From Clostridia bacterium (GTDB lineage Bacteria > Bacillota > Clostridia > Christensenellales > UBA3700), in the NCBI GenBank assembly GCA_029060025.1, contig JAIDUV010000049.1:72904-123055 (forward strand): 50,152 nt of DNA. The letters run 5' to 3'. The position numbers and the translations under genes are program-made. The notes under the pieces were generated by a model, which saw only the letters and a program-made list of their open reading frames with translations, was not told where the DNA came from and did not search any database. Positions 1-7,480 of this stretch are shown piece after piece (within the stretch, counting starts at the first letter, position 1; every line of letters begins with the position of its first letter).

Positions 1-1241
1 ATAAACCATATATTTCTGCCCGCGCACGCCGAGATGGTCGTCTCAAAGTCTTTGATTGCCGGGAAGTTGCCAAATTCGTCGAGAATGAAATAGAACGGAG
101 CGTCGAGTTTTCCGTTAGGCTTTTTCATAGCCTCTTCGATAAGAAATCTATACGCGTCTTGCACAAACATAGATATGATTTTATAATGCACCTTAAGTTC
201 GTCTCTATAGTTGATAAACAAAGCCACTGGCTTATCACCTGTAAGTTCGCTCAAGTCAAAGGAGTTGCACGACGTGATAAGACGAATCGCGCTTTCCCTG
301 AATATTGCGACCTTTGCGTTAAAACTGCTGACTACGCAACGTCTCGTAGTATGAGCGTTGTCAAGTATTGCAAACTTCGCCAAAGCGTACGCTCTCGAGT
401 CCGAAGGACGCGTTGAAAAATATCCTCCGTCATTATAGGCAGACCCGCTCGTCCCCTCGTCCTTGAAAGTATTCATTATAGACAGCATAGTAGAGAAAGA
501 AAACGTATCTTCGGTGATAGGGTTTTTGTCAAGTTGAGTGTCCTCAAGCATAGCCCAAAGAAAGGCTTTCAATAACTCTCTCGCAGTATCTTCCCAATAT
601 GGGTCTTTCTCGCTCAAAGTTGGCGCAATCACGTTGGCTACCGTATCTATATCGTTGCCTACGTCGTCGAGTTCGTACTTAGTAATTGTGTCGATAGTCT
701 CGTCGAGTTGCTTTTGGTTTTTATATACTTTTCCTCTAAAAGAATTGTATAATGCTCCGTCTTTTTCCTTCACCACCTTGACTTCGTTGTCAATATTCAT
801 AATGGCTATGTACTTTCTATAAATAGGAGTGAGCATATTCCAGCACTCGCTCTTGCGATAGTTGCGGAAGTTGAGCAACTTTATGTTGTACCCCTGCTTT
901 TTCAACTCCTCCGCGGTGTATTTATACACTTCGCCTTTAGGGTCGGAGATTATCAAAGACCGCTTTACTTTCTGTCTTGCAAAAGACAGTATCGTGGGTA
1001 TTACGTAAGACGTCGTCTTACCCAATCTGGTTGCGGCAATTACTCCCACGTGATTTTCGTCACTTGAGTACATCTGAATAAGTTTGCCGTCTTTATAAAA
1101 GCAAGCCTTGAGCACGCCGTCTATTGCCTTTGAGGCAATCTCGTCAAAGTAATGAGTATTCTTTACGTTTGGCTCGAGTTCGTTAAACTGCACGAGCGAA
1201 GCGTTGTCGTAGCCGCTTAAAAGATTTACGTTTGTTTTCAT
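1..1241 (-). CDS. VirD4/TraG-type coupling ATPase (partial, C-terminus off window)
   Basis: The reading frame is open from an ATG at 1241 to the window edge, about 413 codons. I see a Walker A-like stretch (AATRLGKTTS, about residues 69-78) and, near residue 390, a Walker B region FYFILDEFGNFP followed by an FETTISACAGRN segment. This pattern is typical of VirD4/TraG coupling proteins, which hand substrates to type IV secretion or conjugation machines. Unlike many relatives it has no N-terminal membrane segments, since Walker A comes within 70 residues, so it would be soluble or recruited by partners. The start overlaps the stop of the upstream gene by 4 nt, so the two are translationally coupled. 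The family call is firm. Whether an intact conjugative element lies to the left cannot be seen from here. Confidence 0.88.
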   Translation of the reverse strand, partial: MKTNVNLLSGYDNASLVQFNELEPNVKNTHYFDEIASKAIDGVLKACFYKDGKLIQMYSSDENHVGVIAATRLGKTTSYVIPTILSFARQKVKRSLIISDPKGEVYKYTAEELKKQGYNIKLLNFRNYRKSECWNMLTPIYRKYIAIMNIDNEVKVVKEKDGALYNSFRGKVYKNQKQLDETIDTITKYELDDVGNDIDTVANVIAPTLSEKDPYWEDTARELLKAFLWAMLEDTQLDKNPITEDTFSFSTMLSIMNTFKDEGTSGSAYNDGGYFSTRPSDSRAYALAKFAILDNAHTTRRCVVSSFNAKVAIFRESAIRLITSCNSFDLSELTGDKPVALFINYRDELKVHYKIISMFVQDAYRFLIEEAMKKPNGKLDAPFYFILDEFGNFPAIKDFETTISACAGRNIWF

Positions 1242-2863
1242 TGTATGCTACCCCCAAATCCGTATTTGTTGATTGTCTTGAACTCGTCGAGTATATTGCC
1301 TAGCATAGCCTCGTCGAGAATTAGTTTGCCAGCCTTGATTCTGTTGGCAAGTATTGCTTTGTCAAGAGCCTTGGCAATATTGTCTACCGACAACTTTGCA
1401 ATTGACTCTTTGACGTCTTTGTCAATTGATATCTCTTCAATGCCGTATAGTTGAGCCTTGCGGACGAGCATATCGTCGATTATAAGCCCCTTCTCCTCTT
1501 GGCTTACGCTTGCCAAACTCACCGTATTGCACAACTTCTTGAGCACGCTTTCGTTGGCTTTGTCGCATACGCATATCGGCAGAATACCGCTCAAATCAAT
1601 CTGCGCGCTGGGAAGTGTCAGCCTAAAGGCTTTGCGTCTAGAACTTTTCAAGAAGTCAAGCGCCAAATCCATTGCCTCGGGCGCAATCTCCCCTCTGAAC
1701 GAAACTATATACACGTTGGGTCTGTCCTCGTCGCACTTGCGCACGAAGATATTATTGGCAGTTGCGTCGACGTCGTTCTTGCCGAGATCGCCCACTTCTA
1801 TTACCTCGACGTTTGCGTTGGGCGCAAGATTTACGATAGCGCTTACGTAATATTGCAACAATACCGCGCTGTCTGCGCAAAGACACAAAGGCGTATAGTT
1901 GGACATCCGGCGCAAGTCAAAGTTTTGCGCTTCTCTCAAGATACGTTCGCGCTCCTGTCGACGGTCAAGTATCAAAGTGTTAAATGCCTTCGCGTCTATC
2001 TCAATGCTTTGATTTGCATCAAACTTTAACGGCAAATCGCAAATTGGCGAACGACGTTGCTTGTCCTCCATAGAATATATCGCAAGTTCTTTGTCCTGAT
2101 ATGGCAGTATTTGACTGTAAAGTATCCTCGCTTTTGACGCCGAGTATTCTTCTCTTGGCAATACCGACGCATTGAACGCCTTTTCTATAAGACACGCTAC
2201 GTCGTTGCGCTTAAACAACTTAGCCTCTTGCGGATAAGCGGCTTTGAGCGCTCTGATAAGCGAAGAGTTGTACCTCATTCCCAACGACGTCAAGATGCTG
2301 TCAAAACAGTCCTGTCTGTCCGTCGCGCCGTAATATAGATAAAGCATAGCGCCGTCGACGTCGTTCCATCTTGCCGCCCTTGCCAAATTCTTAAGACCTG
2401 CGACTTCGTCTTTGTCGACGCATATTCCGTGTATCTGCATAATACCCAACGCTTTCAATGCGCTGATACAGCCTTCGCCCGCCCTATACACGAGATTGCT
2501 TATAATCTTCTCTTTGCTCTCCTGATTGGGATCTATCATATTGAGTTCCAACGCCTGCGAAAGAGCGCCGCCCTTTATTGCGACGGTTTGAGATTCAAGT
2601 CCGTCTTCCGTAGGTGTTTGCAAAAATTCTTTCATATACTGCCTGGTCCTACAGTATCTCAAATAATCTTTTTCGTCCTCAATCTGCTTGACTTCGCCGT
2701 TTTGCGCGATATTCCAAAGCGCTTCGGCGCTCTTATTATCTATCAAATACGCCTTGGCAAGAGAATGAAAAACTTGTTCTTCTTGCTCAACCGACGTGAA
2801 TTTACCTGTCGCGGCAGTAAATAAAAAATATTGATTTAAAAATCGTTCGTGTAAATCTTTCAT
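1238..2863 (-). CDS. Sel1-like repeats plus degenerate (pseudo) AAA+ module, 541 aa
   Basis: The function is unknown. Residues about 115-240 look like helical Sel1/TPR-type repeats (LVYRAGEGCISALKALG, then LKNLARAARWNDVDGAMLYL). Residues about 322-515 follow the order of a Lon/ClpX-type AAA+ module: a beta strand TPLCLCADSAVLL where Walker A should be but without GxxGxGK[ST], a strand NVYIVSFRGEI where Walker B DE should be, a sensor-1-like strand ILPICVCDKAN, then a lid-like segment with SVSQEEKGLIIDDMLVRKAQ. Both nucleotide-binding motifs are therefore missing, and I infer a non-hydrolysing scaffold or adaptor. It sits 6 nt downstream of clpP with an AAGGAG ribosome site inside clpP, and 4 nt into the VirD4-like gene. 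The repeat and AAA+ readings are by eye; a structure prediction would test them. Confidence 0.6.
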   Translation of the reverse strand: MKDLHERFLNQYFLFTAATGKFTSVEQEEQVFHSLAKAYLIDNKSAEALWNIAQNGEVKQIEDEKDYLRYCRTRQYMKEFLQTPTEDGLESQTVAIKGGALSQALELNMIDPNQESKEKIISNLVYRAGEGCISALKALGIMQIHGICVDKDEVAGLKNLARAARWNDVDGAMLYLYYGATDRQDCFDSILTSLGMRYNSSLIRALKAAYPQEAKLFKRNDVACLIEKAFNASVLPREEYSASKARILYSQILPYQDKELAIYSMEDKQRRSPICDLPLKFDANQSIEIDAKAFNTLILDRRQERERILREAQNFDLRRMSNYTPLCLCADSAVLLQYYVSAIVNLAPNANVEVIEVGDLGKNDVDATANNIFVRKCDEDRPNVYIVSFRGEIAPEAMDLALDFLKSSRRKAFRLTLPSAQIDLSGILPICVCDKANESVLKKLCNTVSLASVSQEEKGLIIDDMLVRKAQLYGIEEISIDKDVKESIAKLSVDNIAKALDKAILANRIKAGKLILDEAMLGNILDEFKTINKYGFGGSIQ

Positions 2864-2869
2864 AGTCCG

Positions 2870-3460
2870 TCACTCCTTTGCATTTATTTGATACTTACTT
2901 GGAATTACGTAGTCGATAATGCCGTATTCCAATGCCTGCTCCGCGCTCAACACGTTGTCTCTGTCAGTGTCGCGGGCAATCTCCTCTACCGAGCGCCCTG
3001 TAAAGCACGACAGCATTGAGTTGATATTTCCCCTCGTACGCTCAATGTGCTGAGCGGCGAGTATAATATCCGACGCCTGTCCGCTTGCTCCGCCTAGCGG
3101 CTGGTGCAAAAGCACTTCCGCGTTACGCGTTGCCGCTCTCATACCCTTTGTGCCCGCTCCCAAAATGACCGCCGCCATAGACGCCGCCTGTCCAAGCGCA
3201 ACTGTCATTATCTTAGCGTCTATAAAGTGCATAGTGTCTATTATAGCCAGTCCGTCGGTTATTACGCCTCCGGGGCTGTTTATCTGCAACGTAATTACTC
3301 TTTCTTCAGGCGGTACGCTTGCTATCTTGAACTGATGGTCAAGATATTGAAGTTTGTCAATCACGCACAGCGCCATAGTATTGTCAATCTCGCCGAATAT
3401 ATTGATGGTCTTGTACTGTAGCGAGTAATCAGGTCCAAAACCGCTTTTTGTATCCAACAT
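2870..3460 (-). CDS. ClpP-family serine peptidase
   Basis: This 196-residue protein carries the full ClpP triad: Ser94 in GQAASMA, His119 in LLHQPLGG and Asp168 in DTDRDNVLSA. The oxyanion GG (about 64-65, NSPGGVITDG) is also present. The length is normal for ClpP, which forms a barrel-shaped chamber that degrades proteins delivered by AAA+ unfoldases. An AGGAGG ribosome site precedes the ATG. It is not in the usual clpP or tig-clpX context but inside an accessory operon with a coupling ATPase and a degenerate AAA+ protein. I therefore read it as an element-borne ClpP rather than the housekeeping copy, and leave the symbol blank. The start overlaps the end of the upstream gene by 1 nt. Confidence 0.88.
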   Translation of the reverse strand: MLDTKSGFGPDYSLQYKTINIFGEIDNTMALCVIDKLQYLDHQFKIASVPPEERVITLQINSPGGVITDGLAIIDTMHFIDAKIMTVALGQAASMAAVILGAGTKGMRAATRNAEVLLHQPLGGASGQASDIILAAQHIERTRGNINSMLSCFTGRSVEEIARDTDRDNVLSAEQALEYGIIDYVIPSKYQINAKE

Positions 3461-3774
3461 TATTTCTTCCTCCTCTTTATTTGCTGGTCTATCAATTCGT
3501 AGTACTTGTCAAAAATCTTCAAATTCAAATCCTCGTCTTCGACTACTGTCAACTTATCGTCCTCGGTACATTCAAATACGATTGCTTCGTCGTCGGCTAT
3601 ACCTTCTATCTTAGTGATGGGATGCAGTATGCAATAGAGCCGTCCGTCATTGGGAATAATTGCCACTTGCTCGAATTCATAGGGATTGGAATTTTCGTCC
3701 TTCAATACGATAGTGTCTAAATTGTCTTGATCCAAAAGTTTTTCGATCAAACTTAATTCTTGGTCTTTATTCAT
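3460..3774 (-). CDS. DUF1292-like small acidic protein
   Basis: This 104-aa protein resembles DUF1292 proteins: it opens with a strand-rich segment IVLKDENSNPYEFEQVAIIP, then RLYCILHPITK, then an acidic block IVFECTEDDKLTVVEDEDLN and a short helix (FDKYYELIDQ). The family is common in Firmicutes and has no established function. A GAGGA ribosome site precedes the ATG. The gene runs straight into clpP and follows a second, more divergent protein of similar layout (3840-4181), which suggests that both are small accessory factors for the operon. It ends in a basic tail (QIKRRKK). The DUF assignment is by pattern recognition only. Confidence 0.65.
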   Translation of the reverse strand: MNKDQELSLIEKLLDQDNLDTIVLKDENSNPYEFEQVAIIPNDGRLYCILHPITKIEGIADDEAIVFECTEDDKLTVVEDEDLNLKIFDKYYELIDQQIKRRKK

Positions 3775-3806
3775 AATTTTGTCCTCATTGTTTTTAATTT
3801 TTGATG

Positions 3807-3824
3807 CCCGCAGTATACTGCGGG
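3807..3824. repeat. Perfect 18-nt palindrome inside the operon
   Basis: CCCGCAGTATACTGCGGG reads the same on both strands and lies in the 65-nt gap between two genes of the clpP operon. It has no T-run after it on the minus strand, so it is not a standard terminator. It could be an operator, an RNA hairpin that sets transcript stability, or chance. Confidence 0.5.
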
Positions 3825-3839
3825 AGCGGCGAGATAGGA

Positions 3840-4181
3840 TTATCTATCCAAATCTTCGCCATTGCTGTGAGAAGGCATATTGTCTGCAAGACATTTACAA
3901 TGCGCAAAGTAATAAATGTACACTTCTTTGAGAATATCTTCGTCGTTCTCGATTATAAGAACTTCTTTGCCGTCGCGCTTTCCCACGCTGTAGCACTCGC
4001 CGAAGTCATAATCGTTTTTTTCTCTTATGACGCATCTGATCTTGTCCTTAAGCATCAACACCACAACTTGAAAGTATTGTCTTACGTTGCCGTGGCAGTC
4101 CGTAAGCGCAAGACTATCGCAGTTGGATTTGTATGCCAACTTACTCACATCTTTGCCAAATAGTACGATACTGTACTCCAT
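3840..4181 (-). CDS. Small protein, possible divergent DUF1292 relative
   Basis: I do not recognise this 113-aa protein with confidence. The order of elements (a short strand, a KDKIRCVIREKN strand, a KEVLIIENDED acidic turn, then helix EVYIYYFAH) parallels the neighbouring DUF1292-like protein, so the two may be distant paralogues. The AGGAGGG site just before the ATG is strong, and the gene leads the operon that runs through clpP to the VirD4-like gene. Between it and the next gene is a perfect 18-nt palindrome (3807-3824). No signal peptide or membrane segment is visible. Confidence 0.6.
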   Translation of the reverse strand: MEYSIVLFGKDVSKLAYKSNCDSLALTDCHGNVRQYFQVVVLMLKDKIRCVIREKNDYDFGECYSVGKRDGKEVLIIENDEDILKEVYIYYFAHCKCLADNMPSHSNGEDLDR

Positions 4182-4421
4182 TTTGCCCTCCTCATAATAA
4201 TTTTTATATTTAATAGAAAATGGTCTGTATTTTGACTTTTTTGCAGAATTTGCCCTGCAAAAGCGTGCAAAAAGGACGCGTTATTCAATTGTCAATTTGA
4301 TTTTGCCGTCGACTAACGGCCCGATTGCGCTTTTTCCCATAGAAAATAAGAGTAGCGAATTTACGTCCCCAAACTTTTATTGGGTACGTTAAACAAATTT
4401 TGCATCAAAAGCAGTTTGGGA

Positions 4422-4526
4422 TTATTTGTTAGTACCTAAACTTAAAAGACCGACACCGGCGTCAAAGCCGTTAGGGAATAATATAAAAACTCTTTTATTC
4501 TTTGCCATAACTCGTTTTGCTTTCAT
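4422..4526 (-). CDS. Possible 34-aa leader ORF of the clpP operon
   Basis: An ATG at 4526 is preceded 7 nt upstream by AAGGAG and opens a 34-codon frame starting MKAKRVMAKNKRVFILFP. It is basic at the N-terminus, then hydrophobic and glycine-rich. It sits alone about 240 nt upstream of the first clear operon gene. The good ribosome site and the promoter-like elements at 4569-4598 favour a real small gene or leader peptide, but the frame is short and has no known relative that I can name. Confidence 0.35.
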   Translation of the reverse strand: MKAKRVMAKNKRVFILFPNGFDAGVGLLSLGTNK

Positions 4527-5066
4527 TGCCGGTCTCCTTAAAGATTTTTTTATTCTTTTGACGTATTTATTATAAATCAAGATAAGTCAAAAGGTCGATA
4601 TTTTTTTAATGTAACATCTACATAAAAGATGTTGGTTTACTATTTAATTTTATAATTGCTTGGCTCATTGCCAAAATTCCGCTCTTTTAAAATGCGTCGT
4701 TTGCTCTCAATTCTGCCTTAAAATTAGAAAAGGCGAAAATCTCCCTTGTGTCTATGCAAACGCGTTTTGCTTACAGCGGTAGTTGTCTATTTAGTTGTTT
4801 CATTGCGATATTAAGTTTTAACTTGGATATTTCGCAAATACGGCTTACGAAATACTTTGAACGATAAAATTCTCAATAGATTTAATATTTTTAACCTTGA
4901 TAACTTTTATCTATACCTTTACGGTAAGACTAATGATACCACCTAAAAATAATGTTGTCAACAGTTTTTTTGCAAATTTTTCCAAAATTTTTTAGCAAAT
5001 TTTAGTCGAAAAAATAACGATAAAATAATATTTTATACTAATATTATAATAAAAATAAGAACGCGA
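4527..5066. other. Gene-poor AT-rich stretch with a possible promoter
   Basis: No convincing gene is seen. On the minus strand a TATAAT hexamer (4569-4574 on plus) with a weak TCGACC 18 nt upstream (4593-4598) could start the transcript for the 34-aa frame and the clpP operon. The part nearest the HTH gene, 4980-5060, is very AT-rich. The neighbouring 4182-4421 also holds only short inverted segments such as CCCAAACT/AGTTTGGG (4365-4421). Confidence 0.4.
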
Positions 5067-5381
5067 TTATTCTTCGTTTCGCATTGATTTAAGCAAGGCA
5101 ATTAGCGCATTCTGTTGAATTGAAGTAAGAGAGGCAAATTCGTCAAGCAATATCTTTTGCGTCGGCGTAAGTTGGCACAGTTCGCCGTCTTCTGCAAAAA
5201 ATTGCGACATCGTAATTCCGCAAGCATTGCAGATGGCTTGCAACGACGCTACGGACGGTTGGACGTTCTTCCTAAACCAAGACGATATCGTCGTCTGCGG
5301 TATATTGGACTCCAGACTCAACTTATATTCAGTCCATCCCTTTTGATTGCGCAGTTGTATAATTTTTGCCAGAATATCCAT
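5067..5381 (-). CDS. XRE-family HTH transcriptional regulator
   Basis: This 104-aa protein has an N-terminal helix-turn-helix (ILAKIIQLRNQKGWTEYKLS, then IPQTTISSWFRKNVQPSVASLQAICNACG) of the Cro/CI type, and a C-terminal helical stretch of about 40 residues. I start it at the ATG at 5381, because GGAAAGGG lies just upstream and the alternative upstream start would read through the operator palindrome. It is divergent from the TM2-domain gene, and the 120-nt gap between them holds several TATACGA-type inverted repeats. Autoregulation and repression of the TM2 gene are likely but inferred. Confidence 0.85.
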   Translation of the reverse strand: MDILAKIIQLRNQKGWTEYKLSLESNIPQTTISSWFRKNVQPSVASLQAICNACGITMSQFFAEDGELCQLTPTQKILLDEFASLTSIQQNALIALLKSMRNEE

Positions 5382-5400
5382 ACCCTTTCCTATAATTGTC

Positions 5401-5474
5401 TTTTTCGTATATTTTATACGAAAAAATATTGACAAACAATATTGTATATCGTATAATTATTACGATATTTCGTA
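5401..5474. promoter_or_regulatory. Operator cluster of inverted repeats between the XRE and TM2 genes
   Basis: There are three overlapping inverted repeats. At 5401-5425, arms TTTTTCGTATA and TATACGAAAAA flank a 3-nt centre. At 5446-5468, arms ATATCGTA and TACGATAT flank a 7-nt centre and sit on the -10 box. At 5461-5474, arms TACGA and TCGTA flank a 4-nt centre. The shared half-site is close to TACGA. Their placement over both promoters suits a repressor, most likely the adjacent XRE protein. Confidence 0.75.
5429..5457 (+). promoter_or_regulatory. Consensus sigma-A promoter for the TM2-domain gene
   Basis: TTGACA (5429-5434), a 17-nt spacer and TATAAT (5452-5457) match the vegetative consensus perfectly. 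The predicted start near 5464 gives a leader of about 40 nt with AGGAG before the ATG. The -10 box is overlapped by an inverted repeat. Confidence 0.85.
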
Positions 5475-5505
5475 TATCAATTACGTATTTAATAGGAGAA
5501 TAACA

Positions 5506-5841
5506 ATGGAACAACAAAAGATTGCAAATTTTATGTCTACTTACAAAAAGTACTTCCCCGCTGACAAAATGGCGTATATTGAAGAAGGTTTGTCCAAATG
5601 CCCCGACGAAAAATACAATATTCTTTCGACAATCAATTTCAAAAATCCTACTACGATAACCGTCTTGTCGGTATTCTTCGGCGGATGGGGCGTAGATAGA
5701 TTTATGTTGGGACAAACCGGTATGGGAATACTCAAGTTCTTCACCGGCGGACTTTTTGGAATATTGACTCTCATAGATTGGTTTACTGTAGGCAAAAAAG
5801 CCAAGGAATGGAACTATCAAGAGATAGCAAAACGACTTTAA
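5506..5841 (+). CDS. TM2-domain membrane protein
   Basis: This 111-aa protein has a cytoplasmic N-terminal half of about 45 residues and then a TM2 domain: a first membrane helix (ITVLSVFFGGWGVDRFMLGQ), the short GVDRF(M)LGQ turn typical of the family, and a second helix (FFTGGLFGILTLIDWF). TM2 proteins are small and widespread, with no single known role. The ATG at 5506 follows AGGAG. The gene has its own consensus promoter under an operator cluster, so unlike most TM2 genes it appears tightly repressed. A strong hairpin terminator follows. Confidence 0.85.
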   Translation: MEQQKIANFMSTYKKYFPADKMAYIEEGLSKCPDEKYNILSTINFKNPTTITVLSVFFGGWGVDRFMLGQTGMGILKFFTGGLFGILTLIDWFTVGKKAKEWNYQEIAKRL

Positions 5842-5868
5842 TCAAGCGAAAACTTTTATACCCCTATA

Positions 5869-5899
5869 AATAATACCCCTAAAGCGCAGGGGTATTATT
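5869..5899. terminator. Bidirectional hairpin terminator between the TM2 and MATE genes
   Basis: Perfect 12-bp arms AATAATACCCCT and AGGGGTATTATT enclose a 7-nt loop, with A/T-rich flanks on both sides. It sits between convergent genes. Confidence 0.85.
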
Positions 5900-7365
5900 T
5901 ATTCATTAGAGCATTGAGCGCCGTCCAATACTTCGCGCTCTTCTTGCGCGGCGTCGCATACCGCAACGCCGTCGTCTGCGTTCGGCTTATCGGGAGGCTG
6001 CTCTATCTTTACTTTAAATTCCCTTCGACTTATCACGTAATAGGAGATAAGCATTGCACCTCCTGTCGCAATCCAAGTGATGGGATAAATTATCATAAGC
6101 ACGTAGAAATTTTGAGAATACAATCTGAATACCGTATACACCCACACTATACGAAGTATGCACGACCCAACGACTGTGATAAGTGCAGGCAAAAGAGAAT
6201 GTCCTATTCCTCTCAATGCTCCGCCTGCAATCTCATACGTACAAGGCAGCATTTCAACCGACAGTACGCAAGTCATTCTTATAAGCGCAAACCTTATTGC
6301 CTCTTCGTCGGAAGTGTAAATGCGAATAAACAACTTTCCTCCAAGCGAAAACGTAAGACTCATCACCGTCGTAATCACAAGCGCCGCCAACATATTTACG
6401 CGGAATATCTTTCTGCAACGCGCATAGTTGCCCGCCGCAAAGTTCTGACTTATAAATGTCACGGCGGCTTGAGCAAACGCGCTTACAAAATAATATACGT
6501 AATACTCAAAATACAACGCGTCTCCGCTACCAGCCATAGCCTTATCTCCAAAGCCATTGATGGCAGTCTGAATACATACGTTGGAGAGCGAAAAGACAAT
6601 GCCCTGCAACCCTGCAGGTAAACCGATGGCAAAAATGCGTTTTAGATACTTTGTCTTAATTCTTGACTTCTTGAAGCGTATTCTCAAAGTCTCGTTTCTC
6701 ATAATAAAAACTATTACGCAGACTGCGCTGACGGCGTCTGCGACCACAGTCGCTATGGCCACGCCTACCACGCTCATCTTAAACACTGCGACAAACAGTA
6801 GGTTGAGACCTATATTTATTATACCTGCGACTATAAGACTGTAAAGCGGTCTGCGCGTGTCTCCCACGCTTCTTAAAATAGCAGAACCGAAATTATAAAT
6901 CATTAAGAAAGGCATACCGATAAAATATACTTGAAGATATTTTACGGCAAGCGGAAGCACCTGCGCAGGCACGTCCATTGCCTTCAATACGGCAGGCGCA
7001 ATAGCAATGCCGACGACAAGAAGCAATACCCCGCTCGCAAGCGCTATAACGGCGGCGGTCAATACCATACTGTGTATGTCTTCTTTCTCATTCCTGCCTA
7101 TATGCTCCGATATTACGACGGTGACGCCGACAGACAGTCCTGTAAAAAGATTGATAAGCAAGTTGATCAAAGAACCGTTGCTGTTTACAGCCGCCTGGGC
7201 GTTGCTATCCTCAAACCAACCTATGACGGCAACGTCTGCAGAATTGAATAGTTGTTGCAATATTCCGCCCAGCGCAAGCGGCAGCGCAAAAAGCAAGACC
7301 TTCTTAAGAAGCGGTCCGTGCAACATATCCATTTGTTTTCTTTTGCTCTCAATTGCTTTGTTCAT
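5899..7365 (-). CDS. MATE-family multidrug/cation exporter
   Basis: This 488-aa protein has about 12 hydrophobic helices in two similar halves, opening with a polar start and LLKKVLLFALPLALGGILQQLFNSADV-type sequence characteristic of MATE transporters. They use Na+ or H+ gradients to expel drugs or metabolites. The GGILQQL and ILRSVGDTRRP segments are typical of the clostridial branch. The last 40 residues are polar and acidic, outside the core fold. A GAGG site lies about 11 nt upstream of the ATG. The gene stands alone between two terminators. The substrate cannot be inferred. Confidence 0.92.
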   Translation of the reverse strand: MNKAIESKRKQMDMLHGPLLKKVLLFALPLALGGILQQLFNSADVAVIGWFEDSNAQAAVNSNGSLINLLINLFTGLSVGVTVVISEHIGRNEKEDIHSMVLTAAVIALASGVLLLVVGIAIAPAVLKAMDVPAQVLPLAVKYLQVYFIGMPFLMIYNFGSAILRSVGDTRRPLYSLIVAGIINIGLNLLFVAVFKMSVVGVAIATVVADAVSAVCVIVFIMRNETLRIRFKKSRIKTKYLKRIFAIGLPAGLQGIVFSLSNVCIQTAINGFGDKAMAGSGDALYFEYYVYYFVSAFAQAAVTFISQNFAAGNYARCRKIFRVNMLAALVITTVMSLTFSLGGKLFIRIYTSDEEAIRFALIRMTCVLSVEMLPCTYEIAGGALRGIGHSLLPALITVVGSCILRIVWVYTVFRLYSQNFYVLMIIYPITWIATGGAMLISYYVISRREFKVKIEQPPDKPNADDGVAVCDAAQEEREVLDGAQCSNE

Positions 7366-7440
7366 CTTTTGATTGCCTCAATCATATTCACTGATTATAC
7401 TATCATACCTAAGATAAATCAAGCAAAAATATATAAAAAA

Positions 7441-7466
7441 GAATACCCCCATTTCTGAGGGTATTC
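7441..7466 (-). terminator. ftsH: Terminator after ftsH
   Basis: GAATACCC and GGGTATTC pair around a 10-nt loop. On the minus strand the stem is followed by a T-rich run, directly downstream of the ftsH stop. Confidence 0.85.
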
Positions 7467-7480
7467 TCATTGAATTTTTA

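Noticed and set aside
159-416. 85-codon plus-strand frame
   Set aside because: It is antisense to the clearly coding VirD4-like gene and has no family features.
2870-3460. Housekeeping clpP
   Set aside because: The triad is intact, but the gene is embedded in an operon with a coupling ATPase, and no tig, clpX or lon is nearby, so I treat it as element-borne.
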